Numbered from the stretch's first letter, positions 1-8,781 are shown. The stretch: DNA of 64,000 bases from Paenibacillus_AQ nitricinens (GCF_052056485.1 NZ_CP183948.1:3162001-3226000), one strand, 5' to 3'. Made by a program: numbers and translations. The notes: a model not told the origin generated them from the letters alone.

Positions 1-2502
1 GCTGTGGCAACGCTTGGTTTTTCATTTATGGAATTAATGAGGAAGCAGAGTATCTCGACTAATGGAGAATGGCATGTCCAATATAGAAATGTTACTAAAG
101 CTCAGCTCAAAGCGATAGAAGATGATGATGCAACGAAAGCACTTGTCATCTCAAATGATCGCGGCTATGCCCCTTTAGTGGGGGGACAGAATGAGAACAA
201 GCCCTATTGGTATATCAAGGAATATAATGCAGCTGGTTTTAAACAATTTCCGATTGAACTTCTGGAAGGAAGACTCCCGAAAACTAACTATGAAGTAGTC
301 ATTTCTGAAGAAATTGCAAAAAATGCTAAAGTAACCTACAAGATTGGTGAAACTTTAGTGCTCGATGTTGGAGAGCGAGTCACGAGGGATGATAAAAATA
401 GTGGTCAGCCCTTATCTCAGAACGAACGATTACGGACTGAAGAGGATACCCTGAATGAAGAGATCATTCATAAAAAACCAATGAACTACACGATTGTGGG
501 AATGATAAAGCGTCCCACTTGGGAACCAACATGGTCTCCGGGTTATACTGCCCTAAGTTATGTGGATGAAAGTTTGATTGGAGCAGCCGAAAAAGCTACA
601 GCGACAGTTGTATTAAACAAGGTGGATAGCTCCATATACAAACATGCAGAGGAATTGGCAAAAGAAAACAATATAGAGTCGATTTCTTATAATAATAGTC
701 TGCTGCGCTATTATGGTGTGACGAATAACGATGGCTTACGTAATGCACTTCTTTCATTGTCGGTCATCGTTATGACTGTGATTATCATTGGCTCTGTTTC
801 TTTAATCTATAATGCATTCGCGATTTCTGTCTCGGAACGTGCACGTCATTTAGGAATGCTCTCCAGCGTAGGTGCTACAAAGAGGCAGAAGAAGAATTCG
901 GTGTTTTTTGAAGGAATGATCATCGGTTTAATTAGTATCCCTATTGGGATCCTTTGCGGAATTGCAGGAATCGGGATCACTTTTATGTTCATCAATACGA
1001 TGATTCAAGATGTACTAGGGATAACTGAAAAATTAACAATGGTTGTTACCCCTCTGTCCCTATTCACCGCTTGTATAGTATCTATACTGACGATTTTTAT
1101 ATCCACCTTTCTTCCAGCTAGAAAAGCTTCAAAGATTTCGGCGATTGATGCAATCAGACAAACAACCGATGTTAAGCTCTCTGGTAAAGCGGTGAAAACA
1201 TCTAAGTTCGTTCGCAAGTTATTTGGAATTGAAGCGGAAATTGGTTTGAAGAATTTAAAGAGAAATAAACGCAGGTATCAAGCAACTGTGTTCTCCCTTG
1301 TCATTAGTATTGTTCTATTTTTAACCGTATCATCATTCACTACAAATATGAAAAAGTCGGTAGAACTCTCACAGGATGGTTTGAACTATGATATTCAAGT
1401 TTATATGGGGACAGAGGACGCTCAAAAAGTAGATCGGCTGACGAAATCGATATCTGCCTTACCCAATATAACGGAATATAATGTGGTCAGGGAACTAAGC
1501 TTGAGTTCATGGATTGATGAAAAAGATATGGCAAAAGAATTGCAAGAGATCGTGGAGAAGGATAGCAGTATTTTAAAGAATGGGAAATATCCTTACTACA
1601 TTCAGATCCATGCCCTAAATGAACAGAGTTTGAGAACCTATGCAGAATCCGTCGGTGTAAGTTATGAACAATTAACGAATCTCAATCAGATGTCAGCTAT
1701 TGTGAATGATACCGTCACCTTTGAGGATGAGAACGTCAAAAAGATTATTGAGACCAAAGCTCTTCATTCGGAAATCGGTCAGAAGCTTGATTTAATTTAT
1801 ACGGATTGGAACACAGAGAAAGAGACGAAATTACCACCAGTAGAAATTGTCGCATTAACTGATAAACGTCCTATGGGTGTTCATTCAGCACTAGTTGGTG
1901 GATTAAACATCATTGTCTCTGAACAAGTCTTCGATCAATTAACAAATGATACGATGAGTAACGATATACAGAGCCGACTAAACCTGAACAGCTCTGATCC
2001 GTTAGCGACACAACAGGCCATTGAGGAAATGAAAGAGCGGAATGTCTATGTTCAAAATGTGTTTCAAAATAGACAAAATAGTGAGCAGATGATCATGTTA
2101 ATGTCTATTTTTACCTATGGTTTTATTGCTTTGATTACATTAATATCGATTGCGAATATTTTCAATACGATATCAACCAGCATATCACTTCGTAAAAGAG
2201 AGTTTGCGATGTTGAAGTCTGTAGGGATGACGCCAAACGGTTTTAATAAAATGATTAATTATGAAAGTATCTTCTATGGGATAAAATCACTACTTTACGG
2301 GCTTCCGATTAGCATAGTCGTGATGTACTTGATCTATAGATCCATGATGAGTAGTTTCTCCTATGGATTCGCACTTCCGTGGATGAGTATCTTGTATGTC
2401 ATAGTCGCTGTATTTATCATCGTTAGCTCAGCTATGCTGTACTCCAGTTCAAAAGTGAAGAAGGAAAATATTATTGATGCTTTAAAACAGGAGAATATAT
2501 AA
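1..2502 (+). CDS. ABC transporter permease, FtsX/MacB type (5' end outside window)
   Basis: Membrane permease subunit of an ABC transporter of the FtsX/MacB fold, which usually exports lipids, peptides or lipoproteins or senses antimicrobial peptides. The open frame runs from the first base, so the true start lies upstream. Two FtsX modules are visible. The first has a hydrophobic helix near residue 250 followed by SVSERARHLGMLSSVGATKRQ. A second module near the C-terminus has helices around residues 700-720 and the matching SLRKREFAMLKSVGMTPNG. A large extracytoplasmic domain precedes each. The C-terminal IDALKQ tail is typical. The partner ATPase would be expected just upstream. The substrate cannot be read from this sequence. 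Confidence 0.85.
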   Translation, partial: AVATLGFSFMELMRKQSISTNGEWHVQYRNVTKAQLKAIEDDDATKALVISNDRGYAPLVGGQNENKPYWYIKEYNAAGFKQFPIELLEGRLPKTNYEVVISEEIAKNAKVTYKIGETLVLDVGERVTRDDKNSGQPLSQNERLRTEEDTLNEEIIHKKPMNYTIVGMIKRPTWEPTWSPGYTALSYVDESLIGAAEKATATVVLNKVDSSIYKHAEELAKENNIESISYNNSLLRYYGVTNNDGLRNALLSLSVIVMTVIIIGSVSLIYNAFAISVSERARHLGMLSSVGATKRQKKNSVFFEGMIIGLISIPIGILCGIAGIGITFMFINTMIQDVLGITEKLTMVVTPLSLFTACIVSILTIFISTFLPARKASKISAIDAIRQTTDVKLSGKAVKTSKFVRKLFGIEAEIGLKNLKRNKRRYQATVFSLVISIVLFLTVSSFTTNMKKSVELSQDGLNYDIQVYMGTEDAQKVDRLTKSISALPNITEYNVVRELSLSSWIDEKDMAKELQEIVEKDSSILKNGKYPYYIQIHALNEQSLRTYAESVGVSYEQLTNLNQMSAIVNDTVTFEDENVKKIIETKALHSEIGQKLDLIYTDWNTEKETKLPPVEIVALTDKRPMGVHSALVGGLNIIVSEQVFDQLTNDTMSNDIQSRLNLNSSDPLATQQAIEEMKERNVYVQNVFQNRQNSEQMIMLMSIFTYGFIALITLISIANIFNTISTSISLRKREFAMLKSVGMTPNGFNKMINYESIFYGIKSLLYGLPISIVVMYLIYRSMMSSFSYGFALPWMSILYVIVAVFIIVSSAMLYSSSKVKKENIIDALKQENI

Positions 2503-2507
2503 AGTTT

Positions 2508-2531
2508 AGCCGCGATCATCGCGGCTTTTTT
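2508..2531 (+). terminator. Rho-independent terminator after the ABC permease
   Basis: Perfect 9-bp stem AGCCGCGAT/ATCGCGGCT with a 1-base loop, followed by a run of T, starting 6 bases after the stop codon. Confidence 0.9.
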
Positions 2532-2568
2532 AGACTTATTTGAAGGTATATATTTTTGGGGGTATTTT

Positions 2569-2584
2569 GTGTCATATATGACAC
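2569..2584. promoter_or_regulatory. 16-bp perfect palindrome upstream of hemY
   Basis: GTGTCATATATGACAC is a perfect inverted repeat, 34 bases upstream of the TATAAT box of the hemY promoter. It could be an operator. It does not fit the usual spacing of GlnR/TnrA, Rex or Fur sites, so the protein that binds it is unknown. Confidence 0.45.
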
Positions 2585-2594
2585 GAACAGTATG

Positions 2595-2623
2595 TTATTA
2601 CATATAAATCCCTATGATATAAT
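2595..2623 (+). promoter_or_regulatory. Candidate sigma-A promoter of hemY
   Basis: A perfect -10 box TATAAT at 2618-2623, with only a weak -35 (TTATTA) 17 bases upstream. The weak -35 next to a palindrome would suit a regulated promoter. Confidence 0.5.
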
Positions 2624-2673
2624 GTATTCAATTGAATTTAACAGATTATAACTTTAGAGGCAGGTGTCAACGC

Positions 2674-4068
2674 TTGAGAACGGTCGTCGTGATTGGCGGG
2701 GGGATTACTGGATTGTCTACCGCTTACTATCTACAGAAATCTATACAGTATAATAAGTTGGATGTAAAAATCATTTTGGTTGAAGCCAGCGATAGACTAG
2801 GCGGAAAAATCAGAACACTTCAGCATGAGGACTTCATCATGGAATCTGGTGCTGATTCAATTGTCACTCGCAAGACAAATGTAGCCCCATTGGTTGAAGA
2901 ATTAGGTATTCAGGATGAGGTTGTATATAACGCGACAGGAATATCATACATCTACACAGAAGGTAAGCTGAAGCAAATACCTAAAGATGCAGTCTTTGGC
3001 ATCCCTCTCAGTATTGAATCGCTTGCTACTACAGATTTGATCTCTGCTGAAGGTAAAGTTGAAGCACTTAAAGATTTCTATACTCCGAATGATCGTTTTA
3101 CGAAAAACGATTCTGTAGGTGATTTTCTGGAAGCTTTCTTTGGAAAAGAACTTGTCGAGAAGCAAATATCACCTGTCCTATCAGGTGTATATTCCGGGAA
3201 ATTGAGTGAACTTACCATTGCCTCGACCCTTCCCTATTTGATTGATTATAAAAATGAATATGGAAGTATTATTCAGGGATTGTCCGCGAATAAGGCTAAA
3301 TTCCAGGGGAACGGCGATAAGAAGTTTATGTCTTTTAAGGGTGGTGTGTCTGCTCTGATTGATGCTATGGAAGAACAGCTGTCCGATGTAGAGATCATCA
3401 AAGGGATTCGGGCCGAGCGCATTGCAAAGGATGGAGAACAGTACCGAGTAACACTGGCCGATGGGCGAATCTTGGACAGCGATTTTGCCGTACTAGGAAC
3501 GATGCATTCTACTGCACAAGATTTACTTCAAGACGAAGCGCTGAATGAAGATTTCAAACAGTTGTTTAACAGCTCTATGATTAGTGTGTATCTAGGATTT
3601 GATATCCCTGACAGTCAACTGCCAGCGAACGGTACAGGGTTCATAACAGCCAACAGTGACGATGTTCTTTGTAATGCTTGTACGTGGACAAGTCGCAAGT
3701 GGGAGCACACGTCTGGTCAACAACGTCTGCTTGTCAGACTCTTTTATAAAAGCTCAGGACCGCATTATGAGTCCTTGATTAAGCTTTCAGAAGAGGAATT
3801 ATTAAAGGTGGCGTTGAATGATATACAGACCAGTCTTGGAATTACTGGACAACCAGTTACCCACGATGTGACCAAATGGCATGATGTTATGCCAAATTAC
3901 CACAAACGCCATCATGAGATTGTAGTATCCTTAGAGAAGAAGATTGCAGATCATTATCCGAATGTAATCCTTGCTGGATGTTCTTATTATGGTGTGGGTA
4001 TTCCCGATTGTATTGCAAATGGAGAGAAGACAGCGGAACGTATTTTGGAACAAGTAATTACACATTAA
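2674..4068 (+). CDS. hemY: Protoporphyrinogen/coproporphyrinogen III oxidase, HemY/CgoX family
   Basis: FAD-dependent oxidase of late heme synthesis. In Firmicutes this family generally oxidises coproporphyrinogen III. The dinucleotide-binding motif VVIGGGITGLSTAYY sits at residues 4-18, followed by the ADRLGG-like acidic turn (EASDRLGGKIRT) and a C-terminal FAD-closing segment (GCSYYGVGIPDCIANGEKTA). From the TTG at 2674 the product is 464 residues, close to the B. subtilis length. The frame stays open further upstream, but the GGCAGGTG ribosome site fits the TTG. No other heme gene is adjacent. A short reading frame with a strong ribosome site follows 20 bases downstream. Confidence 0.9.
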   Translation: MRTVVVIGGGITGLSTAYYLQKSIQYNKLDVKIILVEASDRLGGKIRTLQHEDFIMESGADSIVTRKTNVAPLVEELGIQDEVVYNATGISYIYTEGKLKQIPKDAVFGIPLSIESLATTDLISAEGKVEALKDFYTPNDRFTKNDSVGDFLEAFFGKELVEKQISPVLSGVYSGKLSELTIASTLPYLIDYKNEYGSIIQGLSANKAKFQGNGDKKFMSFKGGVSALIDAMEEQLSDVEIIKGIRAERIAKDGEQYRVTLADGRILDSDFAVLGTMHSTAQDLLQDEALNEDFKQLFNSSMISVYLGFDIPDSQLPANGTGFITANSDDVLCNACTWTSRKWEHTSGQQRLLVRLFYKSSGPHYESLIKLSEEELLKVALNDIQTSLGITGQPVTHDVTKWHDVMPNYHKRHHEIVVSLEKKIADHYPNVILAGCSYYGVGIPDCIANGEKTAERILEQVITH

Positions 4069-4088
4069 ACAAAGGAGGGCGGACAATA

Positions 4089-4160
4089 GTGAGAAAATTA
4101 AAATTAGCGATAAGCTCTATGCAAAGTCTAGACTATAAACAACGGCGGTTGTTTGTATAG
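4089..4160 (+). CDS. Possible 23-residue peptide downstream of hemY
   Basis: A GTG start preceded by the very strong ribosome site AAAGGAGGGCGG opens a 23-codon frame that encodes a basic peptide with no recognisable motif. Its second half lies inside the left arm of the hairpin at 4121-4223, so translation would affect folding. It could be a true small protein, a leader peptide for the next gene, or chance. Confidence 0.35.
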   Translation: MRKLKLAISSMQSLDYKQRRLFV

Positions 4161-4223
4161 AGCGAATAAAAATTGATTTACCGCCAGTGCACTGTGCAGG
4201 GTTGTTTTTAGAATAGACTTTGC
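4121..4223 (+). other. Long structured element (hairpin or MITE-like) before the first CD3324 gene
   Basis: Perfect 10-bp inverted repeats GCAAAGTCTA (4121-4130) and TAGACTTTGC (4214-4223) bound a 103-base segment. Pairing continues inward imperfectly (CTATAAACAAC with GTTGTTTTTAG), then GGCGGT with ACCGCC, with a small palindrome AGTGCACT at the tip. It could be a regulatory RNA in the leader of the downstream gene or a small terminal-inverted-repeat element. It matches no riboswitch class I know. Confidence 0.45.
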
Positions 4224-4263
4224 TACCTTCAAACTCAAAAAAAGTTTAAGGAGCAGAGTGACT

Positions 4264-4530
4264 ATGAAATATGTAAATGCAGATACGATTTTTCCAAAGG
4301 AATTATTAGAGGAAATTCAGAAGTATATTAACGGTGGTTTGGTATATATCCCTAAGCCTGAAGAAGCACATGTAAAATGGGGCGAGAAGTCAGGGAGCAG
4401 AAAATACTTAAGATCTAGAAATATTGAGATTTGTTTAAGGTTTGCCGTTGGAGCAACGGTTGACCAGCTTTCGGATGAATATTGCCTATCAAGGGACAGT
4501 ATTAAGAAGATTGTTTACACAAAAAAATAG
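4264..4530 (+). CDS. CD3324 family small HTH protein (copy 1)
   Basis: An 88-residue protein of the widely distributed but uncharacterised CD3324 family, related to the Mor transcription-activator fold. The C-terminal LRFAVGATVDQLSDEYCLS followed by SIKKIVY looks like a helix-turn-helix. ATG 4264 is chosen because AAGGAG ends about 10 bases upstream; a GTG two codons earlier is in frame but lies too close. It shares 77 of 88 residues with the gene at 9729-9995, so this is a recent duplication. It is preceded by a structured element and followed by a strong terminator. The function is unknown; a DNA-binding role is inferred from the fold. Confidence 0.75.
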   Translation: MKYVNADTIFPKELLEEIQKYINGGLVYIPKPEEAHVKWGEKSGSRKYLRSRNIEICLRFAVGATVDQLSDEYCLSRDSIKKIVYTKK

Positions 4531-4534
4531 CTGT

Positions 4535-4585
4535 AATCCTAAAAATCCACGTTAGAGGAAGCTCTGACGTGGATTTTTAGGATTT
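4535..4585. terminator. Strong bidirectional terminator
   Basis: Perfect 18-bp stem (AATCCTAAAAATCCACGT and its complement) with a 14-base loop. The A/T-rich outer stem provides T runs in both directions. It separates the CD3324 gene from the convergent pseudogene. Confidence 0.85.
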
Positions 4586-4600
4586 AATTATCATTCAATC

Positions 4601-5070
4601 TTAAATACCATACTTTTTCCGATATTTATCGATCCCGTCTACAAAATGTCCTTCATATTTCACGCCTTCATCCATTTTTTTATTTGCTGCTGTAAAAGCT
4701 CCTATCTGATTAGAATAGGTTGTGAAATCTAACACTTCTTGAGGTGTTTTCATCTTTTGTTCGTAAGCAACCTTGGATAGAACGGTAATTGGATATCTTT
4801 CTTCAGTCCAACCTCGGAATATCCATCCGATTCAACGGTAAGTATGGATTCATCAGAAGCTTCTGGTGTCAATTTTGCATATGTAAGACTGGTCATTTCA
4901 GCTAGTAAGCGAACTTTTATTTTTGTAGTTTCACCCACAGGAATAACATCGCTAGACAAAGTAATATTTGCCTCATTGAGTAATTTCTTATCAGCAGCAA
5001 ACACAGTGGATGGCATTAATAAAGCAAAAACCATAGTACAAAGTATAAAACATTGACTAAACCTTTTCAT
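4601..5070 (-). pseudogene. Frameshifted secreted-protein gene
   Basis: The 5' part encodes a clear signal peptide (MKRF...LLMPSTVFAADKK) and an Ig-like beta segment (ITLSSDVIPVGETTKIKVRL). That frame ends prematurely at 4750 after a few non-conserved residues. A second minus-strand frame that overlaps it continues coding-like sequence (GWTEERYPITVLSKVAYEQ, then KYEGHFVDGIDKYRKKYGI) to a stop at 4601. The two halves join around 4810, where a single-base deletion would explain the shift. The intact protein would be about 155 residues. I do not recognise the family. A sequencing error or programmed shift is possible but less likely. Confidence 0.65.
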
Positions 5071-5318
5071 TAGCAATCATCCTTATCATTTGATTTAGTA
5101 GTCACTCGAAGTAATCTTGTATTCCATGATATTCCTGATTCCTCTTAAGTTTTGCTATAAAGCGTTTCTTCTCAAAAAGAATTCAACGAGCTAAAAAGAA
5201 AATGAAAGGCTGTATACAGAATCTGCTTGTTTAATGTGGATGGCGACTAATTTGGAAGCGAAAATATTTATTTGTTGAAAGCTAGAATACTCCGGTGAAT
5301 ATTAACCTCCAAGCCTTG

Positions 5319-6407
5319 TTACCGCACCACAACTAACAGTACAATAATTCCGAGCCAAAACAGCCAGCTTACTGGGTGACCGAAATTTAATCCCCAGCCG
5401 ACTCCGAGCCTTTTCTTGACGATTAGGTTTGGATCTTTGCGATTGAAATAAATCATACCTAATCGCCATTTATCATCATCATGGACAGGTCTGACATTGG
5501 AGTGATCGGCAGATCGCTCCAAGCGGCTTTCGCCCTGACCAGCCCAGAACGTTAAGGCGAAGGCGTATAGGATGATAAGGGCTATTATGATTAGGATAAT
5601 AGGGATAGAGAAATTCATATTAAGCAGAGATATCATGTTTAGTTGCACGACGGAAAACAGGATAACTATTAAGAAGCTTGCTGTAATCATAAAATATGAC
5701 CAAGTACGGCGGTAAGTTACGTCTTGTCTGATGGATCGATTAGGATCAGTGGGTTGAACCTGCTGCTTCACTCTGCGAATACTCCAATTCTCAAATATGA
5801 ACAAAAGTGTGATCAACACTTGCATTATCGTAGGCATAAATACAGTACTATAAGATTTAGCTGCATAGCCGTCTACGTTCCAACTACTGTTGTAATGGAT
5901 CGGAATCTGATCAGGAATCAGATCGTAGTTGCGTAGCACAGTTACAATACTAACAACAATAATTAAAACATGTATGAGGAACCAAATACTAGACAAGCCA
6001 ATGTTTCTTTTCCGAAATCCAGTGTCCACTGCCATGATCGATGGTTCCGGAGCAACAGGCAGCATAGGTAGTAAACTTTTCATTTTGAAACGATAGCTTA
6101 TGTTTATGACTAGGGAGATTACGATCATGGCGAGTGAATAAGTGACAGTGATCCAACTTTGTTGCTTGGAATGTTCATCACCGTACATTAGACAGATGAT
6201 ACAAACAATGAATAGGATGGTATGCAAGGTAGCACTAATCCAAGCATATGACTTCCGCATCTGGCGCAGAGGCTCACTTTGGAATTGTACAGCGCTGACG
6301 GTGACCCCAAAACTAATCGTCTCTCTTGATAAATAAGGCATGCTTACCATGAGTACAATGGCAGGTACAAATACAAAGATCATTACTATAACAGGCATTA
6401 TCGTCAT
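5319..6407 (-). CDS. DUF1648/DUF5808 multi-pass membrane protein
   Basis: A 362-residue integral membrane protein with about eight hydrophobic helices. The centre carries the DUF1648 signature (DQIPIHYNSSWNVDGYAAKS), also found in SdpI-type immunity proteins. The C-terminal portion (DDDKWRLGMIYFNRKDPNL) matches the DUF5808 pattern. The ribosome site AGAGGAGGCGA lies 5 bases before the ATG. It stands alone, convergent with the pseudogene and divergent from the dehydrogenase. The molecular function is not known. Relatives often sit near GntR-type regulators, but none is present here. Confidence 0.75.
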   Translation of the reverse strand: MTIMPVIVMIFVFVPAIVLMVSMPYLSRETISFGVTVSAVQFQSEPLRQMRKSYAWISATLHTILFIVCIICLMYGDEHSKQQSWITVTYSLAMIVISLVINISYRFKMKSLLPMLPVAPEPSIMAVDTGFRKRNIGLSSIWFLIHVLIIVVSIVTVLRNYDLIPDQIPIHYNSSWNVDGYAAKSYSTVFMPTIMQVLITLLFIFENWSIRRVKQQVQPTDPNRSIRQDVTYRRTWSYFMITASFLIVILFSVVQLNMISLLNMNFSIPIILIIIALIILYAFALTFWAGQGESRLERSADHSNVRPVHDDDKWRLGMIYFNRKDPNLIVKKRLGVGWGLNFGHPVSWLFWLGIIVLLVVVR

Positions 6408-6774
6408 ATCATTCGCCTCCTCTTATACATAAGTGTGTATTTGAAAACTCTATAACCCTTATAGCATAGGCGATTCATCACTATGCCTTTTTGCGTATGA
6501 TTATCCTATTAACTTAGGATAGGTAATCAACTTGAACATAAATTTAATTATAAACGATTTTAATGACTATAAGGGTTGGATTAACAATTTATCCAGATAT
6601 TTTTGCTACGCAGAGCTACTCATCTGACAACTGAATTGTGGCAAGTACATCTATTTGAATCAACTGTTGCTTTATTAACGCTTTCAGTATTTTTGTAGAT
6701 TGCTTAACTCCTTAATAACTACTACCATGAAAGTATTGAAAGTAATAGATAGTAATAAGGAGTGTTAATGAATA
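6408..6774. other. 367-base divergent intergenic region
   Basis: Holds the 5' leaders of the DUF1648 gene and the dehydrogenase. The one structured feature I see is an inverted repeat TATCCTA/TAGGATA with a 6-base loop at 6502-6521. I find no convincing gene or promoter hexamers here. The dehydrogenase ribosome site (AAGGAG) lies at its right end. Confidence 0.5.
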
Positions 6775-7788
6775 ATGAAAGTCGGCATTTATCACGGTCA
6801 AAATAGTGTGGGGATAGAAGAGCGTCCAATACCTCAAGTTGGAGCAAAAGATGCGTTGATTCGTATTTTAGCGGGTGGAATTTGTGGTACAGATATTAAT
6901 ATAGTGAAAGCAGGCTCTGAAATGGGTATTCGTTTCAACTCAGAGTTTGGACATGAAATGTTTGGTGAAATCGCCCTGTTAGGTTCTGATGCGGAAAGCG
7001 ATTTGAAAGTTGGCATGCGTGTAGGTGTGAATCCAATTACTGCAAAACGTGCAGGTCGCCGTTATTCGTTGGAGGTAGGAGCCTTTTCACAATATGTCTT
7101 AATTGAAGATGCAGCACTAAATTATAATCTTTATGAATTTGATGATTCCGTTTCGGCAACAGAGGCTGTATTAATGGAACCCATAAGCGTAGGCTTCCAT
7201 GGCGCTTTTAGCGTACTGCCCAAACTAGGTGAAAAAATCGTAGTTCTAGGTGCGGGTCCTATTGGCTTATCTGCAGCTGCAGGATTAATTGGTGAAGGCA
7301 TTAAAGATGTTTGCGTAGTGGATATTGACAACTGGCGTTTGGATAAAGCAAAAGAATTAGGCGCATTAACAGTTAATACGTCGACTGAAACATTAGCAGA
7401 GGGTTTAATCAAACACTTCGGCGAAGTGAACGTATACGGCGTTAGTGTACCTAATGTAGATGCTTTTGTGGACGCAGCGGGCGCTCCAATATTATTTGAA
7501 CAAGTGATGCAGATTGTAAAGCCACAAGCAAGAATTGCAATCATTGCCGTTTATAAAAATGAAGTACCTATAAGCCTTGCTCAAGTGATGAGTAAAGAAG
7601 TTAACATAGTTGGAGCTAGTGGATACACACATGAAGATATTGTAAAGGTAATTGAACATATTAACGACAAGAAAACGAATATCTCTACTATGGTGACACA
7701 GACTTATAAATTAGAGGATATTCAAGCCGCCTTCGATAAAGCGATTGCAGCAAAAGAAACGATCAAGGTTATTGTAGATCTTACTTAA
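6775..7788 (+). CDS. Zinc-binding alcohol dehydrogenase family protein (MDR)
   Basis: Medium-chain dehydrogenase/reductase of 337 residues that should oxidise or reduce a sugar or alcohol with NAD(P). The GroES-like domain carries Cys37 (GGICGTD) and His60-Glu61 (FGHEM), the usual catalytic-zinc set. The Rossmann domain has VVLGAGPIGLSAAAG near residue 155. The four-cysteine structural-zinc loop is absent, replaced by a basic TAKRAGRRYSLE stretch. AAGGAG precedes the ATG. It is monocistronic with its own terminator. The substrate cannot be assigned; sorbitol-, threonine- and galactitol-type enzymes all share this layout. Confidence 0.85.
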   Translation: MKVGIYHGQNSVGIEERPIPQVGAKDALIRILAGGICGTDINIVKAGSEMGIRFNSEFGHEMFGEIALLGSDAESDLKVGMRVGVNPITAKRAGRRYSLEVGAFSQYVLIEDAALNYNLYEFDDSVSATEAVLMEPISVGFHGAFSVLPKLGEKIVVLGAGPIGLSAAAGLIGEGIKDVCVVDIDNWRLDKAKELGALTVNTSTETLAEGLIKHFGEVNVYGVSVPNVDAFVDAAGAPILFEQVMQIVKPQARIAIIAVYKNEVPISLAQVMSKEVNIVGASGYTHEDIVKVIEHINDKKTNISTMVTQTYKLEDIQAAFDKAIAAKETIKVIVDLT

Positions 7789-7807
7789 CCATCAGTTAAT
7801 GATATTG

Positions 7808-7850
7808 GAGTTCATTTGAGTGTAAAACTCAGGTGAACTCTTTTTATTTT
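7808..7850 (+). terminator. Terminator of the dehydrogenase gene
   Basis: Stem GAGTTCATTTGAG pairing with ACTCAGGTGAACTC, followed by TTTTTATTTT. Confidence 0.85.
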
Positions 7851-7962
7851 AGAAAATAAAGACTTTATATAAAATTTAATTCTAATTGAACATGGCATAT
7901 TACTGGAGTGTGGTCGTAATTATACTGAGTATAGAAGTTAAATTAGAAAAAAACGTGGAGGT

Positions 7963-8170
7963 ATGATGGAAATTAATCTTGTTCCAGTAACGTTTGAAGA
8001 TAAAGAGGCATTGACTAATCTTTATCAATTCTACAATTCAAATGGAAAATAATAAACCTGCCATAGCTTTCTGGCGAAAAGTGCTTAAGGATTATACAAA
8101 AGATAACTACACAGAACGTTATTTAAGTGATCGCCATAAATACATCCAAGCATTCGATGGGAAGGAGTGA
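7963..8170 (+). pseudogene. GNAT acetyltransferase remnant with internal deletion
   Basis: GGAGG precedes an ATG opening MMEINLVPVTFEDKEALTNL, a normal GNAT N-terminus, which stops after 29 codons at 8052. Overlapping it in another frame is a normal GNAT C-terminus (NKPAIAFWRKVLKDYTKDNY) ending at 8170. The central acetyl-CoA-binding part, roughly 100 residues, is missing and the two ends are out of frame. The junction is at about 8040. The last bases supply the ribosome site of the next, intact GNAT gene. Confidence 0.75.
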
Positions 8171-8175
8171 ATGAA

Positions 8176-8709
8176 ATGAAGATCACCGTAACATTAACTG
8201 ACAGCACAACGAAGTTTATGATTAACAATCTCTACCCACTATACTTACACGATCTATCAGAGATATGGGGGAACCTTCCTAATCAATACGGGGTATACGA
8301 GGATAATGAAACACAGACGCTGAATGAACAGAACAAAGTCTTCGACATATGGTGGGAGAAGCCGGGGATTTTATATCCTTATTTAATAAAAGAGGATGGT
8401 ATTCCTGCTGGCTTTGCATTAGTTGCCACACCACCTCATACATCACCAGGTTGTGAATTTTATTTAAACGAATTCTTTATCCTGCGCCCCTTCCGAGGTA
8501 CGGGAATCGCTGAACGTGCGGCTAAGGAGGTATTTAATCTTCATATTGGAAAATGGGAGCTACAAACCAATCCCACAGCTACAAATAGGAGAGCCCAGCA
8601 TTTTTGGAGAAAGACACTAAAAAAATATACTGGTAATAGCTTTCAAGAAGAATGTAAGAAGTCTTTTGATGATGAATTAAAGATGATTTTTAATTTTTGT
8701 AATGGATAA
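8176..8709 (+). CDS. GNAT family N-acetyltransferase
   Basis: Predicted cytoplasmic N-acetyltransferase of 178 residues. The acetyl-CoA pyrophosphate-binding loop is seen as FFILRPFRGTGIAERAAKEV, with a typical late motif NRRAQHFWRKTLKKY. ATG 8176 is chosen because AAGGAG at 8162-8167 lies 8 bases upstream; an in-frame GTG at 8167 overlaps that site. It follows a decayed GNAT gene whose 3' end it overlaps by context, so the pair may be old duplicates. The acceptor substrate is unknown. Confidence 0.8.
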   Translation: MKITVTLTDSTTKFMINNLYPLYLHDLSEIWGNLPNQYGVYEDNETQTLNEQNKVFDIWWEKPGILYPYLIKEDGIPAGFALVATPPHTSPGCEFYLNEFFILRPFRGTGIAERAAKEVFNLHIGKWELQTNPTATNRRAQHFWRKTLKKYTGNSFQEECKKSFDDELKMIFNFCNG

Positions 8710-8746
8710 AGCTAATCAAATCGAAGCGAGGGAATTATTTCTTCTA

Positions 8747-8775
8747 TTGACTTATAGTGGATCAGGGCATACAAT
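8747..8775 (+). promoter_or_regulatory. Sigma-A promoter of the T-box/tRNA-Phe unit
   Basis: TTGACT at 8747-8752 and TACAAT at 8770-8775 with an ideal 17-base spacer, immediately upstream of the T-box leader. Confidence 0.85.
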
Positions 8776-8781
8776 AATAAA

